14,786 nt of DNA, taken from contig DASCMO010000120.1 in NCBI GenBank assembly GCA_036010965.1, positions 1 through 14,786 on the forward strand, in the 5' to 3' direction. The translations under genes and the position numbers were made by a program. This DNA comes from GCA-2686265 sp036010965. GTDB taxonomy: Bacteria > Planctomycetota > UBA1135 > GCA-002686595. The notes beneath the pieces are model-generated. The model ran no database searches and was not told the DNA's origin. It saw nothing but the letters and a program-made list of their open reading frames with translations. Numbering within the stretch: the stretch's first letter is position 1; the number at the start of each line of letters is the position of its first letter. Below are positions 8,590 through 14,786 of this stretch, one piece after another.

Positions 8590-10644
8590 ATGATGCAACG
8601 AGTAGCGATTTCCGTCCTGGCGGTTGGCGTATTGGCACTGGCGGCTCCGGCGCACGCGGTGGAGGACTTCTTTCTGATCGCCAAGGAGTTCTCCAAGCCG
8701 ATCCCCGCCGACGGTGGGGTCGAGGTGCCGATGTGGGGTTTTGCCGTGGATGACCATGGTGGTGCGCCTGGTGCGTGTTGGAACACGATATCTGGGGGTG
8801 GGAACAGCGCAGCCAGCAAGGAAGCTCGCATGAATGCGGACGCCTGCACGCTGCCCGAAGCTTCCGTACCGGGGCCGAGGCTCGTGGTTCCGCCAGCAGC
8901 CACGAATGTGAGGATTCGGGTGGTGAATCTGCTCTCCAGCGCCGCGGGTGGTGAGCCGATCTCCCTCGTGATCCCGGGACAGAGGATGCCTACCCCAAAC
9001 AATCCCGGCCCGACGTGGACCGATGGCTCGGTGGGCGCGGCGGCAGGCACTCCCGGTGTGAGGCGCGTTCGCTCCTTTGGCCGCGAGGCGGCGGTCGAAG
9101 GCGGCCGAAGGAGTTACAACTGGCAAGACGGTCAGTCGAACCCTCTCAAGGACGGCACCTTCCTCTACCACAGCGGCACTCACCCGCAGCTTCAGGTGCA
9201 AATGGGCCTGTACGGGGCGATCACCAGGGACGCTGCGGCCGGCGGCACCGCGTACGACACCCCCCCCGCCGACCCCATCCTCTACGACAACGAGGTGTTG
9301 GTCCTCTACAGCGAGGTCGACACCGTCCTGCACGATGCCGTCACATCGGGTACGTACGGGACCACAGGCCCGACCAGCACTTTCGAGTATCACCCGCAGC
9401 ACTACCTGGTCAACGGCGAACCGTTTACTACCAAGGCATTGGCGACGTTCAGCGGCCCGGCGGAGGGTAAGGTCACGCTGTTACGTCTCCTCAACGCTGG
9501 CCTCGAGACTCACATTGCGGCACTGCAGGGCTTGCGGATGACGATCGTCGCCGAGGACGGGAATGTCTATCCATTTGCTCATGAAGAGTCCTCCGCCGTT
9601 CTGGCTGCTCTGAAGACCAAGGACGTGATCCTGACGCCCCATTTCGAGGGCACGCACGCGCTCTACGACGGCATGCTGAACCTCAGCAGCGCGACGGACG
9701 GCTCCGTCAGTGGAATGCTGAGCTTCCTTGATGTCGGTTCGGGGACGCCGCCGGTCAATAGCGCTCCCGTGGCGGTAGACGATCCGGCCTACGCCGTGAA
9801 CCAGAACAACCCCCTCGCGATTGCTGCGCCGGGCGTGCTCGGCAATGACAGCGACGTCGACGGAGACCCGCTGACTGCAGTAATGGGAGCCACCAACGTC
9901 TCTGACGGCACACTCGTGCTGAACGCCGACGGGTCCTTTGTCTACACACCGGACCTCAACTTCAACGGCGTGGACAGCTTCACCTACAAGGCCAGTGACG
10001 GTTACCTGGAGAGCTCGGAAGCAACGGAGACAATCACGGTTGCCGCCGTGGCGAACAACCCGCCGGTCGCCGACGACAAGGCGGTTGAGACCGGCCAGCG
10101 GTTGATAGCGGGCGGCAACGTTGAGGATGTGGGCATCATGCTTACAGGGAGCGATCCCGACGGCAACCCCTTGACCTTCACGGTCACGGGTAGCGGCCCG
10201 ACAGATGGAACCTTGAATTTCGGAGTGCCGCCATACCTGACCTATACGCCGGATCTCGGGTTCGAATGTTCGGACAGCTTCACCTACAAGGCCAACGATG
10301 GAGCGGTCGACAGCGGCAGTGATGCAGTCGTGACAATCAAAGTGCAGAAGAACCGGAAGCCCGACGCCAACGTCGATTTGGTGACGACAGAGCAGAATCT
10401 AACGGTCTTCTTCAACATCACCGATAACGACACGGACCCGGATCCCAATGGCAGCATCGATCCGTCAACCGTCGTCATAAAGAAAGATCCGAGGAAGGGC
10501 AGTCTGAACAACCTCGGAAACGGCAACTTTTCCTACGATCCCATCGAAGGTAAGACCGGATCAGATTCCTTCCGGTACACGGTAGAGGACGACGATGGAG
10601 AAGAGTCGGCGAGGACGAAGGTTCGAGTGAACATCACTCCCTAG
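8590..10644 (+). CDS. Copper-ligand-less MCO-like protein fused to three Ig-like domains
   Basis: This is a 684-residue secreted protein with a signal peptide (residues 1-23, ending AHA). Residues 24 to about 385 align by motif with the preceding two genes: LVIPGQRMPTP parallels the IVFPGQ segment of the second, FLYHSGTHPQLQVQMGLYG (H194) parallels YMYHSGTNIELQVEMGLFG, and HYLVNGEPFTTK parallels the LNGR..P linker. The C-terminal cupredoxin-like part has only THIAALQG and HALYDGMLNL at the ligand positions. No complete type-1 or trinuclear motif remains, so this is a pseudo-oxidase subunit. Residues about 389-684 are three Ig-like modules of the cadherin/tandem-95 type (PVAVDD...SFTYKASDG; PVADDK...SFTYKANDG; KPDANV...SFRYTVEDD), spaced about 100 residues apart. 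Such modules usually serve adhesion or surface display. A structural or anchoring partner for the two copper-bearing neighbours is inferred; direct catalysis looks excluded. Confidence 0.87.
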   Translation: MMQRVAISVLAVGVLALAAPAHAVEDFFLIAKEFSKPIPADGGVEVPMWGFAVDDHGGAPGACWNTISGGGNSAASKEARMNADACTLPEASVPGPRLVVPPAATNVRIRVVNLLSSAAGGEPISLVIPGQRMPTPNNPGPTWTDGSVGAAAGTPGVRRVRSFGREAAVEGGRRSYNWQDGQSNPLKDGTFLYHSGTHPQLQVQMGLYGAITRDAAAGGTAYDTPPADPILYDNEVLVLYSEVDTVLHDAVTSGTYGTTGPTSTFEYHPQHYLVNGEPFTTKALATFSGPAEGKVTLLRLLNAGLETHIAALQGLRMTIVAEDGNVYPFAHEESSAVLAALKTKDVILTPHFEGTHALYDGMLNLSSATDGSVSGMLSFLDVGSGTPPVNSAPVAVDDPAYAVNQNNPLAIAAPGVLGNDSDVDGDPLTAVMGATNVSDGTLVLNADGSFVYTPDLNFNGVDSFTYKASDGYLESSEATETITVAAVANNPPVADDKAVETGQRLIAGGNVEDVGIMLTGSDPDGNPLTFTVTGSGPTDGTLNFGVPPYLTYTPDLGFECSDSFTYKANDGAVDSGSDAVVTIKVQKNRKPDANVDLVTTEQNLTVFFNITDNDTDPDPNGSIDPSTVVIKKDPRKGSLNNLGNGNFSYDPIEGKTGSDSFRYTVEDDDGEESARTKVRVNITP
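9754..10644 (+). repeat. Three tandem Ig-like modules, partly conserved at DNA level
   Basis: A 23-base identical stretch occurs at 9972-9994 and 10272-10294, exactly 300 bases apart. It encodes the DSFTYKA core of modules one and two. The third module has the weaker counterpart DSFRYT at 10564. The even spacing and retained nucleotide identity suggest relatively recent internal duplication, or gene conversion, of the first two modules. Confidence 0.75.
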
Positions 10645-10705
10645 GGGACGAATTGACAGGCGACAACTGAGGGAGGATATTTGGTCGGCAGCTGCAAGTC
10701 GCGCG

Positions 10706-10723
10706 GCCGTGGAAGCCGTGGAA
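10706..10723 (+). repeat. Tandem 9-base repeat before the lipoprotein gene
   Basis: GCCGTGGAA occurs twice in direct succession, immediately before and running into the AAGGAG ribosome binding site (10722-10727). It lies in the 91-base gap between the third MCO-like gene and the lipoprotein gene. That gap shows no clear terminator or promoter. The repeat may be incidental. Confidence 0.6.
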
Positions 10724-10735
10724 GGAGTCAGCACG

Positions 10736-11194
10736 ATGAGCCGATCATTTGGCCCCGTCAGACAGGCGATAATCGGGATCTGGGCGCTCGTCGTGCTCTC
10801 CGGTTGCGGGGGAATCGCGGGTCCGACCGCTCTCGATAAGGCGCAGGCGACCGCGTCGAGACTCGAGGACGAGTGGGGTGTCGAGGTTCTCGGAATCCGC
10901 CGGATTGCCGCGGGCTACATGCTCGACTTCCGGTTCAGGGTGCTCGACGCCGAGAAAGCTGCGCCCATCCTCGATCGCCGCATCCCGGCCCATGTAAAGG
11001 TCACAGAGACGGGCACCAGGCTACTGGTTCCGCAGGCACCCAAGCTCGGCTCGATGCGCCAGACGACCTTCGATGTGAAGACCGACCGCAACTACTTCAT
11101 CGTGTTTGCCAACCCGTCGCAGACGGTGAGAGTGGGTGATGAGGTCAGCGTGGTGGTTGGCGACTTTCAGACCGGGGACATGACCGTCCAGTGA
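10736..11194 (+). CDS. Small lipoprotein of unknown function
   Basis: This is a predicted 152-residue lipoprotein. The start at 10736 follows AAGGAG by 8 bases. A hydrophobic signal ends in the lipobox LSGC (Cys24). The +2 residue is Gly, not Asp, so the outer membrane is the likely destination. The mature part is about 128 residues and looks mostly beta (YMLDFRFRVLDAEKAAPIL; LLVPQAPKLGSMRQTTFDV; YFIVFANPSQTVRVGDEVSVVVGDF), with no cysteine besides the lipidated one and no metal motif. I do not recognise the family. Its place between the oxidase genes and the copper chaperone suggests an assembly or anchoring factor for the complex, which is inference only. The reading frame and lipoprotein call are well supported. 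Confidence 0.8.
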   Translation: MSRSFGPVRQAIIGIWALVVLSGCGGIAGPTALDKAQATASRLEDEWGVEVLGIRRIAAGYMLDFRFRVLDAEKAAPILDRRIPAHVKVTETGTRLLVPQAPKLGSMRQTTFDVKTDRNYFIVFANPSQTVRVGDEVSVVVGDFQTGDMTVQ

Positions 11195-11230
11195 CTGGAG
11201 GACTCTGGAGCGTCGCAATGGGAATTCAAT

Positions 11231-11236
11231 CGGAGG
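11231..11236 (+). promoter_or_regulatory. Ribosome binding site of the Sco gene
   Basis: CGGAGG lies 7 bases before the ATG at 11244. An in-frame GTG at 11238 is only one base from this site, too close to be used, so the ATG is chosen. Confidence 0.7.
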
Positions 11237-11243
11237 CGTGAGT

Positions 11244-11906
11244 ATGTGTAGCAGCCGCACTGGAGTATTTCTGGGCATTGCCGTGGCGCTGGTGCTGATC
11301 TCGCTGCCGGCACAGGGTTCGGGCGGGGACCACGCTAGCCACGCCCATGATGGGCACGGGCAGCACGGTTCCGATTACCGCCAGGATGCGGAGACGCCGA
11401 CGAGCGGTGGCCCGCCCTATGCGACGAAGCTGTCGGCCTACCAGACCCCCGATGTGATGCTGCTCGGTCACGACGGCCAGGAGCACTCTCTGGTGTCGCT
11501 TCTCGACTCCGAGAAGCCGGTGATGCTCAACTTCATCTTCACAAGCTGCACGACGATCTGTCCCGTGATGACCTCGACGTTCCGGGAGGTGGAACGCCAG
11601 CTCGGGCCGGATCGCGAGCGGGTTCAGATGGTCTCGATCTCGATCGATCCAGAGCACGACACCCCGGCTCGCCTCGCCAAGTTTGCGCAGGCTCGAGGCG
11701 CAGGGGTGCCCTGGGCCTTTCTGACCGGAGATCTGGCGTCGATTCGCGAGACGCAGGTTGCCTTCGATGTCTATCGCGGGAACAAGATGAACCACGTGCC
11801 GATGACCTTCTTGCGAGTCTCAGCCGAGCGGCCATGGCTGCGCATCGATGGCTTTGCCGCCGCATCGGATATCGTGCGTGAGTACCGTGGGCTAACGGGC
11901 GAATGA
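11244..11906 (+). CDS. Sco1/SenC-type copper chaperone with His-rich N-terminus
   Basis: This is a 220-residue periplasmic thioredoxin-fold protein of the Sco1/SenC family, known for delivering copper or reducing copper-site thiols in cytochrome oxidase and other cuproenzymes. It has an N-terminal signal or anchor (residues 1-25), the FTSCTTICPVM motif with both copper/redox cysteines (C102, C106), and the distal histidine H184 in NHVPMTFL. VSISIDPEHDTPARLAKFA is a typical Sco segment. All three expected copper ligands are present, so it should be functional. Residues 29-42 (DHASHAHDGHGQHG) contain five histidines, a plausible extra copper-scavenging patch. No cytochrome oxidase genes lie nearby, and the three MCO-like genes just upstream are the obvious clients. 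It overlaps the next gene by four bases (ATGA), implying translational coupling. Confidence 0.93.
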   Translation: MCSSRTGVFLGIAVALVLISLPAQGSGGDHASHAHDGHGQHGSDYRQDAETPTSGGPPYATKLSAYQTPDVMLLGHDGQEHSLVSLLDSEKPVMLNFIFTSCTTICPVMTSTFREVERQLGPDRERVQMVSISIDPEHDTPARLAKFAQARGAGVPWAFLTGDLASIRETQVAFDVYRGNKMNHVPMTFLRVSAERPWLRIDGFAAASDIVREYRGLTGE

Positions 11907-13627
11907 GCACGAGGCTGCCGGTGCCGAGCCAGGGCGCCGGGCCGGCTTCCCGCCTACGCGCAGTTGCCGTCGCGCTGCTGCTGCTCTGCATGGCGTGTGC
12001 GCCGGCTCGCACGGGCACCGACCCCGGGCCGAGCGCTGCGGATGCGCAGTCGAGCCCGGCGAGCCACGGCAAGAAGCTGTACCGCGAGGGCGTCGAGGCG
12101 TCTGGAGCCGGTGTACGGGCGACCGTCCAGCACGATGTCCCGGTAGAAAGCATCCAGCTCTCGTGCGCCTACTGTCACCGCTACAGCGGCCTGGGTACGA
12201 GCGAAGGCAGCAACGTGGCTCCCGCCCTGACGGCGGCGTCGCTCTTCCAGCCCCGCGAAAAGGTCCTCCGCAGGGCCTACCGCTCGAAGGCGGGTCGCGG
12301 CAACAGACGCCCGGCCTACACCGATGAGAGCCTCGCCGTCGCCATCCGGGCTGGCATAGATCCCAGCGGACGAGTTCTCGATCCCTTGATGCCGCGATAC
12401 CAGCTCGATGACGAAGCCGTGTCGTCCCTGATCGCCTATCTGAAGACGCTGTCGGCTGGGGATGCACCGGGCGTCACGGACTCGACCCTGCACATCGCGA
12501 CCATCGTGACCGAGGGGGTGTCCGCCGACGATCGCAGGGCGATGCTCGAAATCCTCGAAGGCTTCGTCGAGGTCAAGAATGTCGAGACGCGCAACGAAGT
12601 CGAGAATGCGCGCTACGCGCCCGTCTACCGCGAGCTGCCGTACCGGGCCTACAGGAAGTGGAAGCTCCACGTCTGGGAGCTGAGCGGTTCGGGCGAGACC
12701 TGGGCGGGACAGCTCCGCGAGCACTACGCCCGGCAGCCGGTGTTTGCCGTCCTGAACGGGATCGCGGCCGGTAGCTGGCAGCCGATCCACGAGTTTTGCG
12801 TGGGGGTGGAGGTCCCCTGCCTGTTTCCCCATACGGACCTGCCCGTCACCAGCCGGCAGGATTTCTATGCGTTGTATCTCTCCGCCGGACTCGATCTCGA
12901 AGCCCGCGCCCTGGCTCACCACCTCCAGCGCTCCGGCCTGCCGCGGGATACGCGGATCGTTCAGGTCTGGCAGCGCGGTGGGCCGGGGGAGACGCCGGCG
13001 CGCGTTCTGCGGGAGACCCTCGAGGCCGGTGGCAGGGCCTCGATCGAGGATCGAGTCCTCCGGGTAGGTGAGGCTCTGCGGGCGCGAGAGCTACGCAGCA
13101 TCCTCGGCGAGGAAGAAGCAGACCCCATTGTACTCGTGCTGTGGCTGCCCGAGCCCAACCTCGACGAGCTGGCGCGCCTGGCGGGCGAATCGAAGCAGCC
13201 CGATCACATCTTCCTCTCGTCCAGTCTGAGTGGACATGACACAGACGTGCCGGCCGTTCTCAGGCAACGCCTCAAGCTGGTTCACCCGTTCGCCGACCCA
13301 AGAAAAGAGCCGGGGACCCTCTCCCGTCTGAACAACTGGCTCGACTCTCGCGGCCTGGCGCGCCGGGATCCGCGCATTCAGGCGGATGCCTACTTCTCGG
13401 TCATGTTCCTCGCCAGGGGGATGAAGCATCTCAAGCAGAACTTCTCCCGTGAGTACTTGATCGAGGTGCTCGAGCACGCATTGGACAACGCCACCTTTGC
13501 GTCCGTCTATCCCCGCGTCAGCTTCGGTCCCGGACAGCGCTTCGCCTCGAAGGGATCCTACATCCTCGGTCTGTCGAGCGGAGCCGACCCGGAGTGGTCG
13601 CCGATCGGCGACTGGATCATTCCTTGA
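11903..13627 (+). CDS. Cytochrome c domain fused to periplasmic-binding-protein-like domain
   Basis: This is a 574-residue exported protein. The N-terminus (LLLLCMACAP, Cys29 and Cys32) looks like a lipoprotein or signal sequence, although the lipobox is atypical. A single class-I-type haem c domain follows at about residues 52-185: the haem motif is CAYCH (C88, C91, H92) and the likely axial ligand is M163 in PLMPRYQLDDEAVSSLIAYLKTL. Residues about 190-574 resemble a type-1 periplasmic substrate-binding fold (LHIATIVTEG..; VPCLFPHTDLP; FYALYLSAGLDLEARALAHHL; a repeated sheet/helix pattern), but without transporter genes nearby. It could be an electron-transfer partner whose second domain binds a ligand or docks to the oxidase. 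Substrate and direction of electron flow cannot be read from the sequence. The haem motif is certain; the binding-protein call is moderately sure. Confidence 0.85.
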   Translation: MSTRLPVPSQGAGPASRLRAVAVALLLLCMACAPARTGTDPGPSAADAQSSPASHGKKLYREGVEASGAGVRATVQHDVPVESIQLSCAYCHRYSGLGTSEGSNVAPALTAASLFQPREKVLRRAYRSKAGRGNRRPAYTDESLAVAIRAGIDPSGRVLDPLMPRYQLDDEAVSSLIAYLKTLSAGDAPGVTDSTLHIATIVTEGVSADDRRAMLEILEGFVEVKNVETRNEVENARYAPVYRELPYRAYRKWKLHVWELSGSGETWAGQLREHYARQPVFAVLNGIAAGSWQPIHEFCVGVEVPCLFPHTDLPVTSRQDFYALYLSAGLDLEARALAHHLQRSGLPRDTRIVQVWQRGGPGETPARVLRETLEAGGRASIEDRVLRVGEALRARELRSILGEEEADPIVLVLWLPEPNLDELARLAGESKQPDHIFLSSSLSGHDTDVPAVLRQRLKLVHPFADPRKEPGTLSRLNNWLDSRGLARRDPRIQADAYFSVMFLARGMKHLKQNFSREYLIEVLEHALDNATFASVYPRVSFGPGQRFASKGSYILGLSSGADPEWSPIGDWIIP

Positions 13628-13628
13628 A

Positions 13629-13650
13629 AGTCATCAGCAGAGTCATCAGC
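13629..13650 (+). repeat. Direct 10-base repeat in the gene 7-8 gap
   Basis: AGTCATCAGC occurs at 13629-13638 and again at 13641-13650, a 12-base period, in the 38-base gap between the cytochrome fusion and the protease gene. It may be an operator half-site pair or simple drift. No -10/-35 pair could be assigned with it. Confidence 0.5.
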
Positions 13651-13665
13651 TACGAGTGGATCATC

Positions 13666-14786
13666 ATGTGTCGAATCATCTGTACAGCAAGCAAGTCGCT
13701 CCTCCTTCTCCTGCTCCTCATCGCCATCCAGCCGGCATCGGCGAGCGCCGGGGTCGTCTCTGGCGAGCTCCAGGAATTCGTGCGGCAGAGCCGCCCTGGG
13801 GAGACCATTCCAGTCATCATCCGACTTCGCGATCGGGTCGATCCCAGTGAGCTTGCCCGCGACAGCAAGCGACGCGGACAGACGCCGCGCTTTCGTCGCG
13901 GCCGCCTGGTTCGAGAGCTGAAGGCGCAGGGACTCCGACCGTCCAATCGGCAGCTCATGAAGCTCCTGAGGGCGGGCGGCGGAAAGCGCATGCGAGAGCT
14001 CTGGGTCATCAACGCCGTGGCGGCCGAAGTGCCCGTGGAGCTCGTGGTCGAGCTGAGCAGCCAGCCGCAGGTGCTGAGCGTACGCTACGACGCGAGGCAG
14101 GAGAGGCAGGAAGAGCCGACCGTGAGTGGTGCCCAGAGCGGGGCGCAGGAGAGGTGGAATCTGGATGCGGTGGGTGCGCCAGATCTCTGGCAGCTCGGCT
14201 GGACCGGGCAGGGCGTCGTGATTGCGACCGTGGATTCCGGGGTCGATGCCTTCCACCCGGACCTCCGTCCCGCCTGGCGGGGCGGGACCAACAGCTGGTT
14301 CGATCCGCACGCCGAGAACCCCGAGCCACACGACGTGAGCGGGCACGGTACCCGGGTCATGGGCCTGATTCTCGGCGGCGACAACAGCGGGACCACGATC
14401 GGGATGGCGCCGGGTGCGAGCTGGATCGCGGCCAAGATCTGGAACAATTCGGGAACGACCACGGTGAGCGCAATCCACGCATCGCTGCAGTGGCTGCTCG
14501 ATCCCGACGGCGTCCCGGCGACGGACGACGCGCCCGACATCGTCAACAACTCGTGGAACCTGGTCAACAGCGCCGATGAATGCGATCTCGAGTTCGGGGC
14601 CGACCTGGCGGCCCTCCGCGCCGCCGAGATCGCCGTGGTCTTTGCCGCGGGCAACAGCGGCCCCAACGCGTCCACGAGTATGAGCCCGGCCGACAACCCG
14701 TCCGTAGCCTTCGCGGCTGGAGGAGTCGACCCGACGTTGACGATCGACTCCAGCAGCGCTCGGGGGCCTTCCTGGTGTACGGCGAG
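13666..14786 (+). CDS. Subtilisin-family (S8) serine protease, C-terminus outside window
   Basis: The frame stays open to the window end, giving about 373 residues of a secreted subtilase. A Leu-rich signal peptide (about residues 1-28) is followed by a long propeptide-like region (LQEFVRQSRPGETIPVIIRLRD...) resembling those of bacillopeptidase-F-type enzymes, then the catalytic domain from about residue 165. The catalytic Asp is D190 (VIATVDSGVDAFHPDL), the His is H227 (GHGTRVMGLILGG), and the oxyanion Asn is N330 (FAAGNSGP). The visible part reaches SSSARGPSW, which normally precedes the GTS catalytic serine, so the serine should lie just beyond the end. The start ATG has only a weak GAGTGG before it; an in-frame TTG at 13624 overlapping the previous stop is an alternative. 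It may process the large secreted proteins encoded upstream, which is inference from position. Confidence 0.88.
   Translation, partial: MCRIICTASKSLLLLLLLIAIQPASASAGVVSGELQEFVRQSRPGETIPVIIRLRDRVDPSELARDSKRRGQTPRFRRGRLVRELKAQGLRPSNRQLMKLLRAGGGKRMRELWVINAVAAEVPVELVVELSSQPQVLSVRYDARQERQEEPTVSGAQSGAQERWNLDAVGAPDLWQLGWTGQGVVIATVDSGVDAFHPDLRPAWRGGTNSWFDPHAENPEPHDVSGHGTRVMGLILGGDNSGTTIGMAPGASWIAAKIWNNSGTTTVSAIHASLQWLLDPDGVPATDDAPDIVNNSWNLVNSADECDLEFGADLAALRAAEIAVVFAAGNSGPNASTSMSPADNPSVAFAAGGVDPTLTIDSSSARGPSWCTA

Noticed and set aside
8590..10644. Functional laccase call for the third MCO-like gene
   Set aside because: It has no HCH motif and no complete HxH pair; only the fold-level motifs are retained.
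11903..13627. ABC transporter substrate-binding protein as the main role
   Set aside because: No permease or ATPase gene is nearby and the protein carries a c-type haem domain, so a simple transporter role is not supported.
1..14786. CRISPR arrays, tRNA/rRNA genes, transposases and attachment sites
   Set aside because: Coding sequence covers nearly the whole window, the gaps are all short, and no repeat-spacer pattern, cloverleaf or transposase motif was seen.

Overview
The window is a single-strand run of eight tightly packed genes, all on the + strand and all encoding exported proteins. Each complete product has a signal peptide or a lipoprotein-type N-terminus. The DNA is GC-rich. A lipidated small protein, a periplasmic c-type haem protein and a Sco-type copper chaperone point to an aerobic Gram-negative bacterium. 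Nothing here fixes the phylum; a proteobacterium or a delta-type relative would fit. Gaps between genes are 91 bases or less, one pair overlaps by ATGA, and no intrinsic terminator is visible, so the block reads as one operon, with its promoter probably left of the window.

Layout: (1) 94-5604, a giant secreted protein with aspartate-rich calcium-type loops, an IPT/TIG-like domain and a right-handed beta-helix. (2) A perfect 24-base palindrome at 5621-5644. (3) Three consecutive multicopper-oxidase-like (MCO) proteins, 5665-7032, 7071-8525 and 8590-10644; the third carries three C-terminal Ig-like modules. (4) A small unknown lipoprotein, 10736-11194. (5) A Sco1/SenC copper chaperone with a His-rich N-terminus, 11244-11906. 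(6) A cytochrome c domain fused to a periplasmic-binding-protein-like domain, 11903-13627. (7) The N-terminal part of a subtilisin-family (S8) protease, 13666 to the window end.

The most interesting point is how copper ligands are distributed over the three MCO-like proteins. The first has, in its N-terminal domain, HxxHxH plus an HCH...H...M motif, the only type-1 copper site visible. The second has HxxHxHG plus HSH in its C-terminal domain and no type-1 cysteine. The third keeps no complete copper motif. No polypeptide has a whole MCO active site, but the first two together have exactly one set. My inference is a hetero-oligomeric, split multicopper oxidase, like a six-cupredoxin-domain MnxG/ceruloplasmin-type enzyme divided into three chains. 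Sco would supply copper, the cytochrome fusion would be a redox or sensing partner, and the beta-helix protein would be an extracellular scaffold. Extracellular metal oxidation such as Mn(II) is a reasonable hypothesis, but the sequence does not prove the substrate.
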